NCBI GenBank assembly: GCA_039654915.1
Contig: CM077597.1
Coordinates: forward strand, 61,718,001 to 61,782,000
Length of the DNA: 64,000 nt
Direction of reading: 5' to 3'
From: Aquilaria yunnanensis
Taxonomy: Eukaryota; Streptophyta; Magnoliopsida; Malvales; Thymelaeaceae
A program made the translations under genes and the position numbers. Numbering within the stretch: position 1 is the first letter of the stretch; every line of letters starts with the position of its first letter. Below, in pieces: positions 23,723-35,335 of this stretch. The notes under the pieces are model-generated. The model was given only the letters and a program-made list of their open reading frames with translations. It was not told the DNA's origin and made no database searches.

Positions 23723-23727
23723 ATTAG
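23723..23727. repeat. Gypsy-1 target-site duplication, right (ATTAG)
   Basis: Matches 5404-5408. Confidence 0.9.
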
Positions 23728-24484
23728 ACATATGTCTATAATATAATAACTACATATTGGTCGTTAAATGTTGACTTATAACCATCTTTTCTATTTTGAG
23801 GGTGAGATTGCAATTACACACATAGTTAAGGGATCCAACCCAAAATTATGAAGCACTAGGCTCCTAGAAAATAAAAAAAAAAATGGAAAACTCCATCTTT
23901 GGTCCCTAATTCCTCACTCCCCGCCCCTCAAAACCCTAACGTTCTCCCTGTACCGCCACCACCCTTAGAGCATTGCCCAGCTTCCCCGTCATTTCTTCAT
24001 TGCTGCCAGCCACTCCAGCCCATCGCCGACATCTTACCACACCAAAAGGCCACTGTTCCCAAGGATCACTAGCCACCTGTGCGCCAAATCAAAGGTAGTC
24101 ACAAATGGATCGCATTGGGTTCTTATTTGATTCACATGATCGGCAGGATAGGAGAAACAACAGACGAGGGTCTCTACTTGGGGCAGCCATCTACGATGTC
24201 AATAGAGCTCTAACATGGCAAACGGTGACAATAAAGCGTCGAGCACTGATTGGGTCTGTGGGGGATCAAAGATGGATTGTAGCAGAGGACAAGCGCGAGT
24301 GCCGGTGGTTGGTGATGGTCGTCGTCTAATGATTATAGTCGAATGGCCAATTGAAACATTGGGGCTCTCTCTTCTCCTCTCAGTAACAGTGGATGGCGGA
24401 GGTGATGAGAAAAGAATGAAGGGTTACGGTGACAAGTAGTGAAGAAGATGGAAAGTGGGGAACCAAGTGTTTTAATTACTCTTA
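23728..24484. other. unassigned flank with short open frames
   Basis: Continues the sequence that was adjacent to 5408 before Gypsy-1 inserted. It has a run of A at about 23872 and a C-rich stretch at about 23900-24010. Two overlapping plus-strand open frames at 24105-24439 have no domain I recognise. The composition recalls a captured gene 5' region, but nothing proves it. Confidence 0.3.
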
Positions 24485-24735
24485 TTTTTTCTTTTGGGCA
24501 ATTAAATCCCCCAAAGTTACTAAATAGCTAAAAACAGTTAACAAGTCACTATTTAAATGTTCGTTATGTGCCACCTTAGCTTTTCTGTCTGCCACATAGC
24601 AAAACATCCAAATTATGACTAACAAAGCTAACTATTTCATAGTTTCAGGACTACTTTTGCAAGTTGATGAGTTTTAGGACTTTGTTGGCAAAGCACGAAA
24701 AGTTTCAGGACTGACTAATATTTTATCCCAATGTT
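24485..24735 (-). repeat. MULE-type terminal repeat candidate
   Basis: Read on the minus strand from 24735, the block opens GGGATAAAATATTAGTCAGT and repeats TCCTGAAACT and TCCTAAAACT, with GCCAACAAAGTCC and a TATGTGGCAGAC motif. This is the look of a widespread plant Mutator-like terminal inverted repeat. Only one end is seen, so the element limits are unknown. Confidence 0.35.
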
Positions 24736-26650
24736 TCACCAAATTCATCAGCCAACTGATCATGTATGATGCTATTATAAATAATTAACATTTATACATC
24801 CTTTTCACATTACACTACATTGTTAAAAGATTATAGATGCTTGGCCTGAAAGAAAAACAAGATGAACAATGAAGAAGGATTATTAAAAAAATCATATTAA
24901 GAAACTAAAACTTATAGATGAAAAAGAATACAAAGAATGGCTTCACCGTCTCAGAAAAAAATATTGTTCACCAAGATGACAATATATGTGAAACATTAAA
25001 AGAAGAAGTTAGTGATAATTTTCATTTGTTGGATCTTTGAGCAATTACACCTATGTTGCATCAAAGATCTATGCTCTCAAGATGTAAAATTATTCTTCCT
25101 AGAAGTTCATATAATCATATTAAGTGGGCATTACATTAAAATATTTTTACTTTTGGTATTCAAATTAATAAATATACATTGTATGACACATTATAGCCAA
25201 CACGAGTTACAACATTTACTTAAATAACCACAACTTCATATGTAGAATTCTTATAGAATGTGTATTTGAAATCATTCTATGTTTGTGTTGTACATATCAT
25301 TTATTGTTATTTCTAATTTGATGTCATACTAGCAAATAGGAAATAGAAAATGGATGTTAGTGAGTTTTTTTTTTTTTTGTCTTCTTAGATAAGAGAATGC
25401 TAGGAACACAATCTTTCTATAATCCTTGGGCATACATTGATCTCTACACCTACTACATATAGTCATTGCCCACAAAACAAAGTCAATGCCTTTCGATCTA
25501 ATATACCAATGCTATATGTAAGTGAAAATCAAGTATCACCTAGGAGTTCACTTTATGGTGTAGTTACTTTTACAATCTATAGTACACCAAATGGCTTTGG
25601 TGTATTCAATACTCAATCAATTAGGATGCCCAGACATGACATAACAAACAAGGTGCTCCCTTTTATTACTGGTACACTAGGTCAAAGTCAATTGGCAATC
25701 AATAGACAAAATTCCTACATTACCCAAATTGGGACTTGTTGACCATCAATACAAATGACATTTCAATATGGAGAAAGCTCAAACACTAGAAGGTCACCTA
25801 GTAAAAAGTGTAGAATACAAATTGGTGAAGGTAATCTCATTAAATTTCTCACCCATCCATATTTTCCTATTATGTCTACTGACCCAAAAATATCCTCAAC
25901 CAGATACAATACCTATCAATAGCTTTGCTAAAGATAACTCTTCTATCTAAGGACACAGTGTTACATGCCATTTGAGCAATGAGCTTTCCATAGTTGAATT
26001 CCCCAATATTTGCAGTCCTTGCCGAAAACTACTTATCCCGAAAATATGTTCTTCAATATAGGGCACCACTTTGAATGAGAAGATTTTAGCTTGTCGAATT
26101 GCACATGCCCCAACCAACATTGTCGGGCATTATTTGGTATGATGAGAGAAATTTTGAGTCACATCGCCTAAGGAGTCCAACATTCTTGATCCATTGTTAG
26201 AATAGAAAAATTCCATTGTCCAATGAACGTCATTTATTTGAGATAATCTTTAGAATTTCTAGAATCTTCAACCAAGGAAGGCAACTTTGACTTTGAGGAT
26301 GAAGAGTAATCTACCCACCTTTTCATTAGGAAAGTCATAGATCCCGATCTAGAATTTTCAATTATGGTGCCCTTCCTTACTAATGTCTTGGAAAATGTCT
26401 TCTCAGCAAAAAAATTCTACTTCTTGGTTCACTCTTCAGAGGATGAAATGGCTTGAATGATTTAATTTCACCTCTATTGGTTGAACTTCATGCTTCTCTA
26501 TGGCAACTCCTCCTTTCATGCCTTCAAGGAGAAATTACTTTAGCAGAGACACTAACTGAGATCCTTCAACGTAAGCTTTTGTATGAGTTACCGACGCAGA
26601 TTCTTTCTCCTTTGCCATAGATGAAAGGCAGAGAATGCCTCCATGATCCT
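24736..26650. other. unassigned, AT-rich
   Basis: I see no supported gene. The longest plus-strand frame (25437-25742, 101 codons) has no recognisable motif. A run of T lies near 25368-25379. This stretch may include the lost 5' LTR of Gypsy-2, but I found no matching partner on its other side. Confidence 0.35.
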
Positions 26651-26659
26651 TCAACTTTT

Positions 26660-27255
26660 CTAATTGAAAAGTAAGGCTTCTGTTTGGTTGAAGAATGAGG
26701 TAAACGAGAAGGAACATTGTGGGAAGGTCCTTAGTTGGGAAGAATTCGAAAGAAAGTTTAGGAGGCAGTACATCAATGAACCTATCCAAGAGCAAAAAAG
26801 AGTCAAGTTCGAGAAATGACCCAAGGGGACATGTATGTGGCCAACTATGAGCAATAGTTTAGTTTCCTTATAAGGTATGCCCCTCATGTTTTTTACAATG
26901 GGAAACTTAAGGAAAAGAAATTTGTGCACAGATTGAAATCTGTTCTGAAAAGGTTCATCATGGCTGGGTGAATTAAAAGCTACCATTAAATGGCCCAGAA
27001 GGTGCTAGCTTTGGAAAGGGAATTCGATTATTGAGGCAGGTAAGGGTGCCAAGTCTTTAATGACTGCCAAAAGTAAGAGTGCAAGCATGAGGCCAATGAC
27101 TGATAGAGGCCAAGGCCCAAGCAAGGAGGGCGAAAAGGTCAGTAAGGGAGCATGTCCTAGGTGCCACAAGTACCACAACACTAAGCCTTGTACATTCGGA
27201 ATCAATCATTGCAATAAAAAAGAAGCATTAGGTAAAGGAATGCTCGAATAACCCC
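26660..27255 (+). pseudogene. Gypsy-2 gag remnant
   Basis: WEEFERKFRRQYINEPIQEQ, the following RYAP block and a C-terminal ALERE segment give the Gag core across at least two frames. A knuckle-like CPRCHKYHNTKPC lies near 27150-27190, followed by CTFGINHC. No intact frame remains. Confidence 0.75.
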
Positions 27256-27394
27256 AAGAAACTTACCTGGGCAAAGGTAATGAAGTGGTTTTGACCCTAA
27301 TATAAGGAGTGCACTGGCTGGTGTTGCAATTCCACTTTGGGTTTACACATTAGCAAGCCAAGTGACCAAGAAACCAACTATGGTGTAAGGTAAT

Positions 27395-27775
27395 TTTATG
27401 TTTTAGAATAATAGTGTCAAAATTCTTTTCGACATAGGTGCTACTATTTCAATAAATATCGTTGTCTTTGGTGAATGAGCTAAAGTTATAAAAACAATTC
27501 ATGGAAGAGATGAAACTTATTGGAATATAGGAAAAAATTTTATTATGGCTAATGAATTATTTATGGATTATCCTATAGAGTTGGAAAACCTTAAGTTCTC
27601 TTGCAATTTATGGGTTGTAAACCTAAAATCTTATGATATAGGGTTGGATAAGGATAAGCTAATAAAGCATAAGGTTTAAACCGATTATGTGGATCATAAG
27701 ATGACCCTTGATGATCAATCAGGGTAAAGGTGGTCTATATGAGAGGTTTGGCAAGAAGTGCTAAAAGTTCATGCC
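27395..27775 (+). pseudogene. Gypsy-2 protease remnant
   Basis: The triad region reads ILFDIGATISI, with Ile where Thr is usual, and KSYDIGLDKD follows about 75 residues later where the family has a DxxLGxD-type motif. The frame contains stops and ends at the solo LTR. Confidence 0.65.
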
Positions 27776-27780
27776 TTAGG

Positions 27781-29197
27781 TGTTGGGTTTCGAGAGCCAA
27801 ACAGCGCAGCGGAATTTAACCGAAACCTTCCAGGATCCAAGTGAAACGGGGTAAACCGGGTGTTCGAAAATTTCATACCTAATTTTCGGTTGAGATCTCT
27901 CACTCAACTGTAGAGTCGAATCACAAAACCTGAACAGTTGACGTGTTTAGGCTCTCTATGGTATCCACACGAGCCTCTCGAGATCACCACGCTTCCACCA
28001 CGTCCCGGCAGATGCGTTTCTCTTGCGCTCGCAGTGCTAGCTTGCGTCCTCCAAGGAATTGCAAGAGAAGAGTGCGGCTGTCCTTTTGGGAGGCTAGGGC
28101 AAGGAGACCTACGAATTTCTCACTTAAAAGTTGTATTTATAGTGAGACTCAACTTCCAGGCCTAATGGGTTTCAAAGCCCTAATCCAATTAGGATTTAAT
28201 TTCGGGCTTAATAATGGCTCAACTCCTTGGCCCATTATTAATACGAAATTAAAGTGAAACCATAACCCAAATAATTAGCCCATGAACTCTAATGATCCAA
28301 ATAGCTCTATGTGTGCGACCCAATAGGCTCTTGCCATGTTGGCAATGATCATAAATCACATTTATGATCATAAGCAATGAGCGGTGTCTAGCAACACATC
28401 ATTGCTACCCAAGTGACAAGATTGTCGGTGAATCGACTAAACCTTTATGATCATCACCGATATATGCCATTGTCCCTTTGTCCAAGATATCAAGACTAAG
28501 CACGAGACATGGAATGTGTCACTCTCGTATAGCCCAATCTTTTGGTTTCTTGATTACCGAGTAGACCAAATTAAACTGACGACATTGATATCATATATCA
28601 ACTCATCGGAGCATGGCCATGCATTTTCTAAGTCTCACTCTATCAAGGGGCCCAAAGATATCACTCTCGTTACATAGGAGGGATAAATCTCATCTTGATC
28701 ATACAAATCCCTCCGCATGATATGTGACATACCCAATGACCTCCTTCAAGTTCACTCAGTTACGAGCAACAAAGGAAAGTATCAAAGTATGTGACTCACA
28801 TGTAGGGAACCTTGATGATCTTAGGTCGAAGGACTACATATATCATGATCACTATGAGAATCACTTATGACACTAATATAATGATCCATGAAGTGTTCTC
28901 ATGGTGGGTCGGTCCAGTACACAAGTTCTCCAACTTGTACCCATATGTAGACTACATATCTCATATTAGTCTCCACATATGCTAGTCATTATGTATTATT
29001 GCAACCCGCTCCACAATAATACTAGACTAGGGACGTTTAAAAATATCATTATTCTAGGGTTACAATTATGTTTATTACGTTACGCAGAAACAAAACAACA
29101 AACAAAATTGCTAGATTAATGCCTCAATAAAATATCATGACTCAATGTGCAAAAATACAATCATCTCATGATTGGCTTTTTGGGCACAATACTAACA
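27781..29197 (-). repeat. solo LTR of the Copia-1 family (copy D)
   Basis: 1417 bp, minus orientation (TGTTGGG...ACTAACA on the plus strand), with exact 5-bp duplications TTAGG at 27776-27780 and 29198-29202. No internal element sequence is attached, so it is a solo LTR left by recombination between the two LTRs of an element. It interrupts Gypsy-2. Its plus-strand open frames (27938-28257) are only the LTR read backwards. Confidence 0.95.
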
Positions 29198-29204
29198 TTA
29201 GGAT

Positions 29205-30480
29205 CTTACATACTATTCTTATAGTGCAAGAAAAGGAATACTATGCACTAAATGGAATGGCTACCAAGGAAGAACTCAAGGATATTGTAGTGGCCAACCA
29301 ATTTCTCGATGTGTTCCCTGTAGACCTGCTGGGTTTACTACCCAGGAGAGATATTGAATTCCCTATTCACTTACAACCAAGTATAGAACCCATCTTAGTA
29401 CCCCTATATTGAATGTCAACTCCCCAAATGGATGAGCTGAAGAAGCAGTTGAAAGAACTACTTGAGAAGGGGTTTATATGACCTAATGTTTTTCCTTAGA
29501 CGGTACCTCCTATACTATTTGTGGAAAAGAAGATGACATATTGAGGTTCTCTGTCGATTACCAAAAACTGAACATAGTGATGGTGAAAAAAAAGTATCCA
29601 TTACAAAGAGTTCACAATCTATTTTACAAATTAAAGGTGGATAGGGTAAAGATTGACATAAGATCTGGTTATTTCCAGATAAGAGTGAGAGAGGAAGATA
29701 CCTCTAAGACTGCAATCAGAACTTGACATGGACATTACGAGTGCACCATGATACCATTTAGAGTCACGAATGCTCTAGTAGTATTCATGGATGCAATGAC
29801 TAGAATTTTCAGACCATATCTAGATCAGTTCATCAAGGTTTTTATTAATGATATTTTGGTGTACTCTAAAACACCATTTGAACATGAGTAACACCTCAAG
29901 ATAGTTTTACAAGCACTGAAAGAAAATAGGTATTATGCAAAGTTATTTGGGTGTCAGTTTTTGGTTGAAGAAGTTCAGCTTCATGGCATATAATCAGTGC
30001 TCAGGGACTCTTGGTGAATCCCGAGAAAGTTTAAGGCTATAGTCGAATAGGGAAGGCTAACTACAGTGATGTAAGTAAGGAGTTTCCTTGGTTTGACGAG
30101 GTACCATATCGAATGTTCATGGAAAAGTTTTTTGTAATAGCTTCCCCACTAACCACCTTAAAAAGGAGTTCCAAAAGTTTGATTGGTCGAACAAGTGTGA
30201 GGCTAGCTACCAATAGCTTATACAAGAGAAGCAAATGTTAGTTATGGGTCAAGAAAACTTTGACCTAATGAGCTAAATTATTCAGTGCATAACCTAGAGT
30301 TATCGATGGTGGCCTTCGCACTGAAGCTTTGGAGGCATTATCTCCTATGGAGGTCTTTTAAGATTGTTATAGACCATAAGAGTTTAAAATACTTGTATAC
30401 TTAAAAGGAGCTCAATATGAGACAAAGGTGTTGCATTGAGTATATTAATGATTACAAGAGCAAAATTGATTATTGTGCCA
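29205..30480 (+). pseudogene. Gypsy-2 RT and RNase H remnant
   Basis: The pre-RT block FLDVFPVDLLGLLPRRDIEF (29310-29360) and a decayed RFSVDYQKLN...DIRSGYFQIRV block (29541-29720) are followed by [10 protein letters not shown] near 29840, where the first catalytic Asp is Asn. RNase H traces ([18 protein letters not shown]) lie near 30335-30400. Stops occur in every part. Confidence 0.8.
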
Positions 30481-30492
30481 GGAAAGGCAACA

Positions 30493-30522
30493 TGTGTGCG
30501 TGTGTGTGTGTGTGTGTGTGTA
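30493..30522. repeat. (TG)n microsatellite
   Basis: TGTGTGCG followed by eleven uninterrupted TG units, inside the RNase H to integrase spacer of Gypsy-2. Confidence 0.9.
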
Positions 30523-30599
30523 GTACAAAGTATACCAGTACGACTTTTTCAAGGGATCAAGTGCCAAGTAGTTCAGAACGAAGCTCCATCGAGTGATTT

Positions 30600-31380
30600 T
30601 CAATTTTGCATGAAGTTTGGAAAACTTGGGAGAAAGCCCAAGTGCTTACTCTAGAAATAGAGTCAAGATGGCTAAGTAAAGTCAAGGATGCTCAGAGTAA
30701 GAACCACAATGTAACAAAGATTTTGGGTGAAAAAAACATGGTGCAGTGTCTAATGGCTTCTGATACAAAAGGGGACCATTGCACTATGGGAAAACATTGT
30801 ATGTGCCTGATGTGGAAGGACTAAGAAAACAAGTTCTTCAAGAAGCATATAACAATAAGTTGAATGTTCCCCTTGATGTTAACAAGATGTACTATGACTT
30901 GAAAACCCACTTTTGGTGGCATGGTCTTAAGCAGGCTAGTCGAATGTAAGTGTTAGGGAGGTTGCATGGCTTTCCCGATGAGATAATATCTAACCAAGAT
31001 CCCAACCAAGTTCTGGGGGGCGTTCTAGAAAGCATTGGGCAGTAGCATGAGCCTAAGTTCAACATACCATCCTCAAATAGATGGTCAATTTGAAAAAGGG
31101 ATACAAACCCTAGAAGATATGTTGAGAATATGTACCATGGACTTTAAGAGCTATTGGGACCACCATTTGCCACTCATCAAGTTTGCCTATAACAATAGTT
31201 GTCAAGTGTTATAGGAATGACATCTCATGAGGCTCCTTATGGTGAAGGTGCATAACCCCCCACTATTGGGCGGACTCGTCCATTCAAGTTCAACTTGGAT
31301 AAAAAATTATTGCCAGGACAATGGCTAAAATCAAGAAGAAAAAGGACCAAAGTTGCCAATGATCGGCAAATGATCAATTA
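30600..31380 (+). pseudogene. Gypsy-2 integrase remnant
   Basis: Traces of the zinc domain (NKLNVPLDVNKMYYDLKTHF) near 30850-30910 are followed after a deletion by the core. LHGFPDEIISNQDPN gives the second Asp and IDGQFEKGIQTLEDML keeps the third-motif Glu. The first-Asp region is missing, as is the C-terminus after about 31380. Confidence 0.75.
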
Positions 31381-32014
31381 TAATAGTATTCATTTGACAC
31401 CCTTTTATGAACATAATATTCTTTTTATGCTCATAGGTTGCAAACCAAGCCTTTTAAGGTTATAAAATAATAAAATTGAGTTTCATTATTGATAACTTCT
31501 ATTATAAATTCAATTTTATTCAAAATAACCTTTGAATACATTCTCATGATATCTTTATATTATGAGAACCGTATATTATACATAAGCTTATCATTACATC
31601 TTTATATCATTCTGTTACATATATTGTTATATATGTAATATAAACTCACATATAAAACATAAGTAAAATGAGTACATGCTTCAATAACGTAATGTTAGAG
31701 GCACTTCATACTCGTGCAGTAATTCTAACGATAAATTTAAGAGGCAATTCCTGATCTCTGAGTCCTTCCATTTTACAGAAAATTGTTTCATTTTAATCAT
31801 CGGCCTATTAATTAATTGTTACTTAATTTTTATCTTTGCAATTTTTTTCCGCAAAATTTTGTGCCTGTTAAAGCCAGTGGGCATCAAACAAGCAACCACA
31901 AAGCTTTCTGGCAACCCCGGAATTTGAGCCCCACCAAACACACATATGCAGAAACGAATACCGTCAACGAACAACTTCAATTCAACAACAGAAGTCAGCC
32001 TTCTCCGAGATTAA
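31381..32014. other. unassigned, with a 23-bp inverted repeat at 31456-31532
   Basis: No gene seen. AAGGTTATAAAATAATAAAA (31456 onward) and its near-complement ending TAACCTT at 31532 form arms of 23-24 nt around a ~30-nt spacer. A TATATATGTAATATAAAC-like tract lies near 31625-31645. Confidence 0.5.
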
Positions 32015-32020
32015 TTTATT
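32015..32020 (-). terminator. candidate poly(A) signal of the SDR gene
   Basis: AATAAA on the minus strand, about 157 bp beyond the stop codon at 32177-32179. It is the nearest canonical signal I found. Confidence 0.45.
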
Positions 32021-32176
32021 CCACAGTAACAAATTTCCAAGTTTGACTACAAATTTTATGGCTCACATAGAAGTTGCAGGATTTACAACCGAGATTCCCA
32101 TAGCTAATTCCTCAAACTGTTGGCAGTCCTCAATTTTTGTATTCCTAACGTAGGGAAGCGATGATAACCAAATGTC

Positions 32177-34677
32177 TCACCTCGACATTTGCTGGTAGTA
32201 ACGTTGTATTCCATATACATCTATTATGCCCGGAGGAAAAACGGGATCGCTTGCAGCTCTCACAGCAACCTTCGCCACTGCAGTCACACCAACAGGCGGA
32301 GTAAACAATGGCCCAACAAGGGGAAGTTGGTTTAGGGGCTTCACATGTTGGAGTACCTGAAAGGTTTTCAAAACATTTTTAGCTCCAAAAACAGAAGACG
32401 TGAGGTTCTCGGACAACTGGAAAAGCAAGTCATCTTAAGGGTGCTAAGAAAACCACTCAGCCATCTAACAATCCAAACAGAGTTTAGCGTGTTTTAATAT
32501 TTCTGTTCTTCCCACAAAGGGGATGCATCAAGAAATTATTTGTCCCATTAAAATGCTTCTGTCCTCGTATCTTATTCGTTCTACCGTCTTAGTAGTCCAG
32601 TTTTGTAGCAGACAAACGGCAAGTGTTCATACACTCAAGACAAGAAGTTACCATTTCCACTGGAGAACCAACAACTTCTAGAGGTAACTTAATGCTTCCC
32701 ACGGTACGAATCCCGTATATGAAACCTGGCCTTAGTATTACTCCTGGAACAAAAGATAAACGACCGAGCAGACTGTAAATTGTCATAGGTTAACAATTCA
32801 GTCAAGTCCCTGATGGATGAAAATAAAAACTTCCACCAACTGCCAACAGCTTATCAGTGTATACTCAAGAGCAGGACTGCCATTGGCAATTACAGCAACA
32901 TTTTTATTTTCTTCTTCTATCATTGATTACCAGCAACAAGTGGCAGCCATTCATGTCCCAAAAAGTAACACTATCCAGATGCTGTGGAGAAGATAACTCA
33001 CCGCTATATGGGAACTTGGTAAGTAGTTCTGTCTCAGCAGCTCTCTGTGTCAATTCAAGAATATAAATTCCATTCAATAGGTGAGGGAAAAAAGAACAAT
33101 TGCCTAAAATTGACCAATAAAAATATTAAGATTGCCGCGCCGAACATTTAGGTACCTTCCCCTCGTAATAGCCCTTGAGTAAATAGTTTGCTAAGCCAAA
33201 GTCAGCAGCAGAAATGTAAACAAATCTTTTGACACCTAATATTAAATTTCATATGGTAACAATCAGGAGGACCAGATAAAGACCACTGCAGATTAAGATC
33301 AAACCTAGAACTAAAACACTTTCAAAATCCATAATTGACATAAAATTCTGGTAACAAGAGCAACCAGTAAATGTAAAACAAATGGATTCTACGAATATCA
33401 ATATGTACTCATATGCCTATTTTCATAAGTGAAGACGAGACAAAATCAAATAGCTTCAACTAAATTCAAGATATCCAGCTCATCAGCCGTCAGCTGCCAT
33501 TGGCACTCCATTTTTACAAATCATTGGAACATTTGTTAATCATAGAAACGGACCTTTCTCTGCAGCTACCCTGACAGCATTAATGTTTGCGGTGCCATTG
33601 ACCTTGTACATGTAGGATTGAGATCCAAAACCACCAACACAAGAAATCTGGAAGACAACTTGAATTAGAAGCATCGAAGTAACTGAAGCCACCAAGGGAT
33701 AAACTTTGAACATAATCTGCACACTCTTAGTAGCTTAAGAGTTCAATGATCTCTGCAGTTACTAAATTAGAAACAAGTCAAAAAGAACCACATACAATAG
33801 ATGTCACACCATCAAGTGTTTCCTTCCACGAATCCAGTGAAAGAAGGTTTCCTGAAAACATTCTTTACACATGTTACTGAAAATGGAAGAAGCTCGACAA
33901 CTAAGCACAATGTAGATATCTACAAACCTTGGTACCATTCCACATTGTTAGCCCATGAATCATGCAGAGATGACCTCCCAGACCTACCAAAAAAACCCCA
34001 AATATTGTGTAACAAACATGATCACACACACATCACGATAACAATAAAAGAGAAACAAGTTTCTAGGATTTCTGGAAATGGCATATAAAAAGCACATACG
34101 AACTAGGAAGTCCAGCGAAAAGCAATTCCTGGGTACCTGCTGAGGCTAGCAACGGTCAGCCCACGGTTTAATGCTTCCCTACAAACATGTGACCCAACAA
34201 AACCATTTCCACCGAGCACAAGCAACTGGAAAAATACCAAAAGAAAGGAACGAAAGAAAGAAAAAGAAAAACCAGTCAATTTAGACAAGACGACAAGCCG
34301 AGAAGACCGAACTGATTGCAATTTAAGAATCAACAACGTAACACACCTTGTCGGTCTTCGGCGGAGGTACATCTACCGTCTCCGCTTCTTCGCCTTTGAA
34401 GGGTTCGTCAACCTTGCTAGAATCTGTCGAAAAAAATCTTCCGCTTCTAAGCCCAGCGGCTAAACTGTATAATGACAACCATAAACGAACTCAGCATCGA
34501 AATGGCGAACATGTCTCTCGGTTTGTAGAGTTTTGATCATCGATCAAAGGCCCAAGAAATACGAAATATAAGAGAAACGACCAGAAGATGGATTTTCCGA
34601 TGAACTTACTGGGATTGGGAAACTGAGGACCTAAAACTGATCAACCGCGATATGATGGAACTGAGTGGGGATTTCAT
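32177..34677 (-). CDS. NAD(P)-binding Rossmann-fold (atypical SDR) protein, probably mitochondrial; 10 exons
   Basis: Exons on the minus strand: 34677-34610, 34464-34347, 34225-34137, 33983-33928, 33851-33796, 33647-33554, 33235-33156, 33044-33002, 32743-32652 and 32356-32177. All introns are GT-AG and phases join without a stop, giving 291 residues. The N-terminus is Arg/Ser-rich (MKSPLSSIISRLISF) with RFFSTDSS near residues 42-49, a typical mitochondrial cleavage region. LGGNGFVGSH (67-75) is the glycine-rich dinucleotide site. ISCVGGFG (130-137), NGTANI (147-152), FVYISAADFG (165-174), YYEGK (183-187, a YxxxK pair) and RPGFIYG (206-212) follow in SDR order. It matches my memory of Arabidopsis At5g10730/At5g15910-type proteins, distant relatives of NDUFA9 and yeast Coq11. 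The substrate is unknown. An out-of-frame ATG at 34831 could open an overlapping upstream frame if transcription starts beyond it. Confidence 0.9.
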
Positions 34678-35335
34678 CCCTTTCGGTGATTTGGTTTGTC
34701 TCCTCTGTCAGCTTTGGTTCGATCCGAACGTTTGGCCGCCTGGGCACTGGAATGGTCTGGCGCCTCGCAAACCTGAGCTTATGCGAAACTTTGAGGACCT
34801 CAGGAATATGTAAGCCAAAATACCAAACCACTATTTCGTATTTAAACTATTTACTACTTAATACTTTAATTTTTTAGTTTAGGGCCATTTTCATTTTAAC
34901 GCAGGCTGTAATACTCTATTGAAAATAAAATTTTTATAATTTTATTAAATTTTTATGAATTTTTTTTTAATTTTTAAAATTATAAATTTTTTAAAAATTT
35001 AATAATATCATAATATTGACTTTCAAATGAATTTAGTATTAGATAAAAAATATATAAAAATAAAAATAAGTCATTTTGAATTAAGTTGACTTAAGTTAAA
35101 ATAATAGTATTCAAGTTGATGTAAAAACATGATTCCAAAACAAAATTATTACTTATTAATTAAAAACTAAGGCCTAGTTCGTTTAAGATGTATGCATTCC
35201 CAAAATGTGCTTATTACGGGTCAGAGTGCGAGTCAATCTTGACCCGGTTTATTCTTGAATGTAAATAGGCATAAAAGTTTGCAAAATTACCCCATATACC
35301 ACATGTTTCTGCATAGAGGAGACCTAAACTAAAAA
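34678..35335 (-). promoter_or_regulatory. upstream region of the SDR gene; AT-rich block
   Basis: A TTTAAATA word at 34839-34846 (minus strand), about 165 bp above the start codon, is the best TATA candidate. 34905-35170 is extremely AT-rich with long A and T runs. No other gene is visible. Confidence 0.35.

Larger units (their letters stand above)
26660..31380 (+). mobile_element. Gypsy-2: decayed Ty3/gypsy relic
   Basis: Plus-strand gypsy domains appear in order but heavily decayed: gag (26700-27255), protease (27395-27775), RT (29205-29930), RNase H (30230-30480) and integrase (30780-31380). A solo Copia-1-family LTR sits between protease and RT. No LTR pair could be found, so the true ends are not known. 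Decay (many stops per domain) is far greater than in Gypsy-1. Confidence 0.85.

Noticed and set aside
24105..24439. Two overlapping 74-codon frames that looked like a small Arg-rich gene
   Set aside because: No recognisable domain, overlap in different frames, and no promoter or polyadenylation signs.
25437..25742. 101-codon plus-strand open frame
   Set aside because: No motif, no splice partner and no family resemblance. Length is within chance for AT-rich DNA with few stops in one frame.
27938..28257. Open frames of 75-104 codons starting MFRLSMVSTRA, seen again at 50677-50991 and on the minus strand at 56072-56292
   Set aside because: They recur because all three are the same LTR family read against its own orientation. 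They are not conserved independently of the LTR.
30493..30522. TG repeat as a functional Z-DNA or regulatory element
   Set aside because: It lies within a dead gypsy element and is an ordinary microsatellite.
32177..34677. Naming the SDR gene as COQ11 or NDUFA9
   Set aside because: The fold family is shared, but sequence motifs alone do not show orthology or function.
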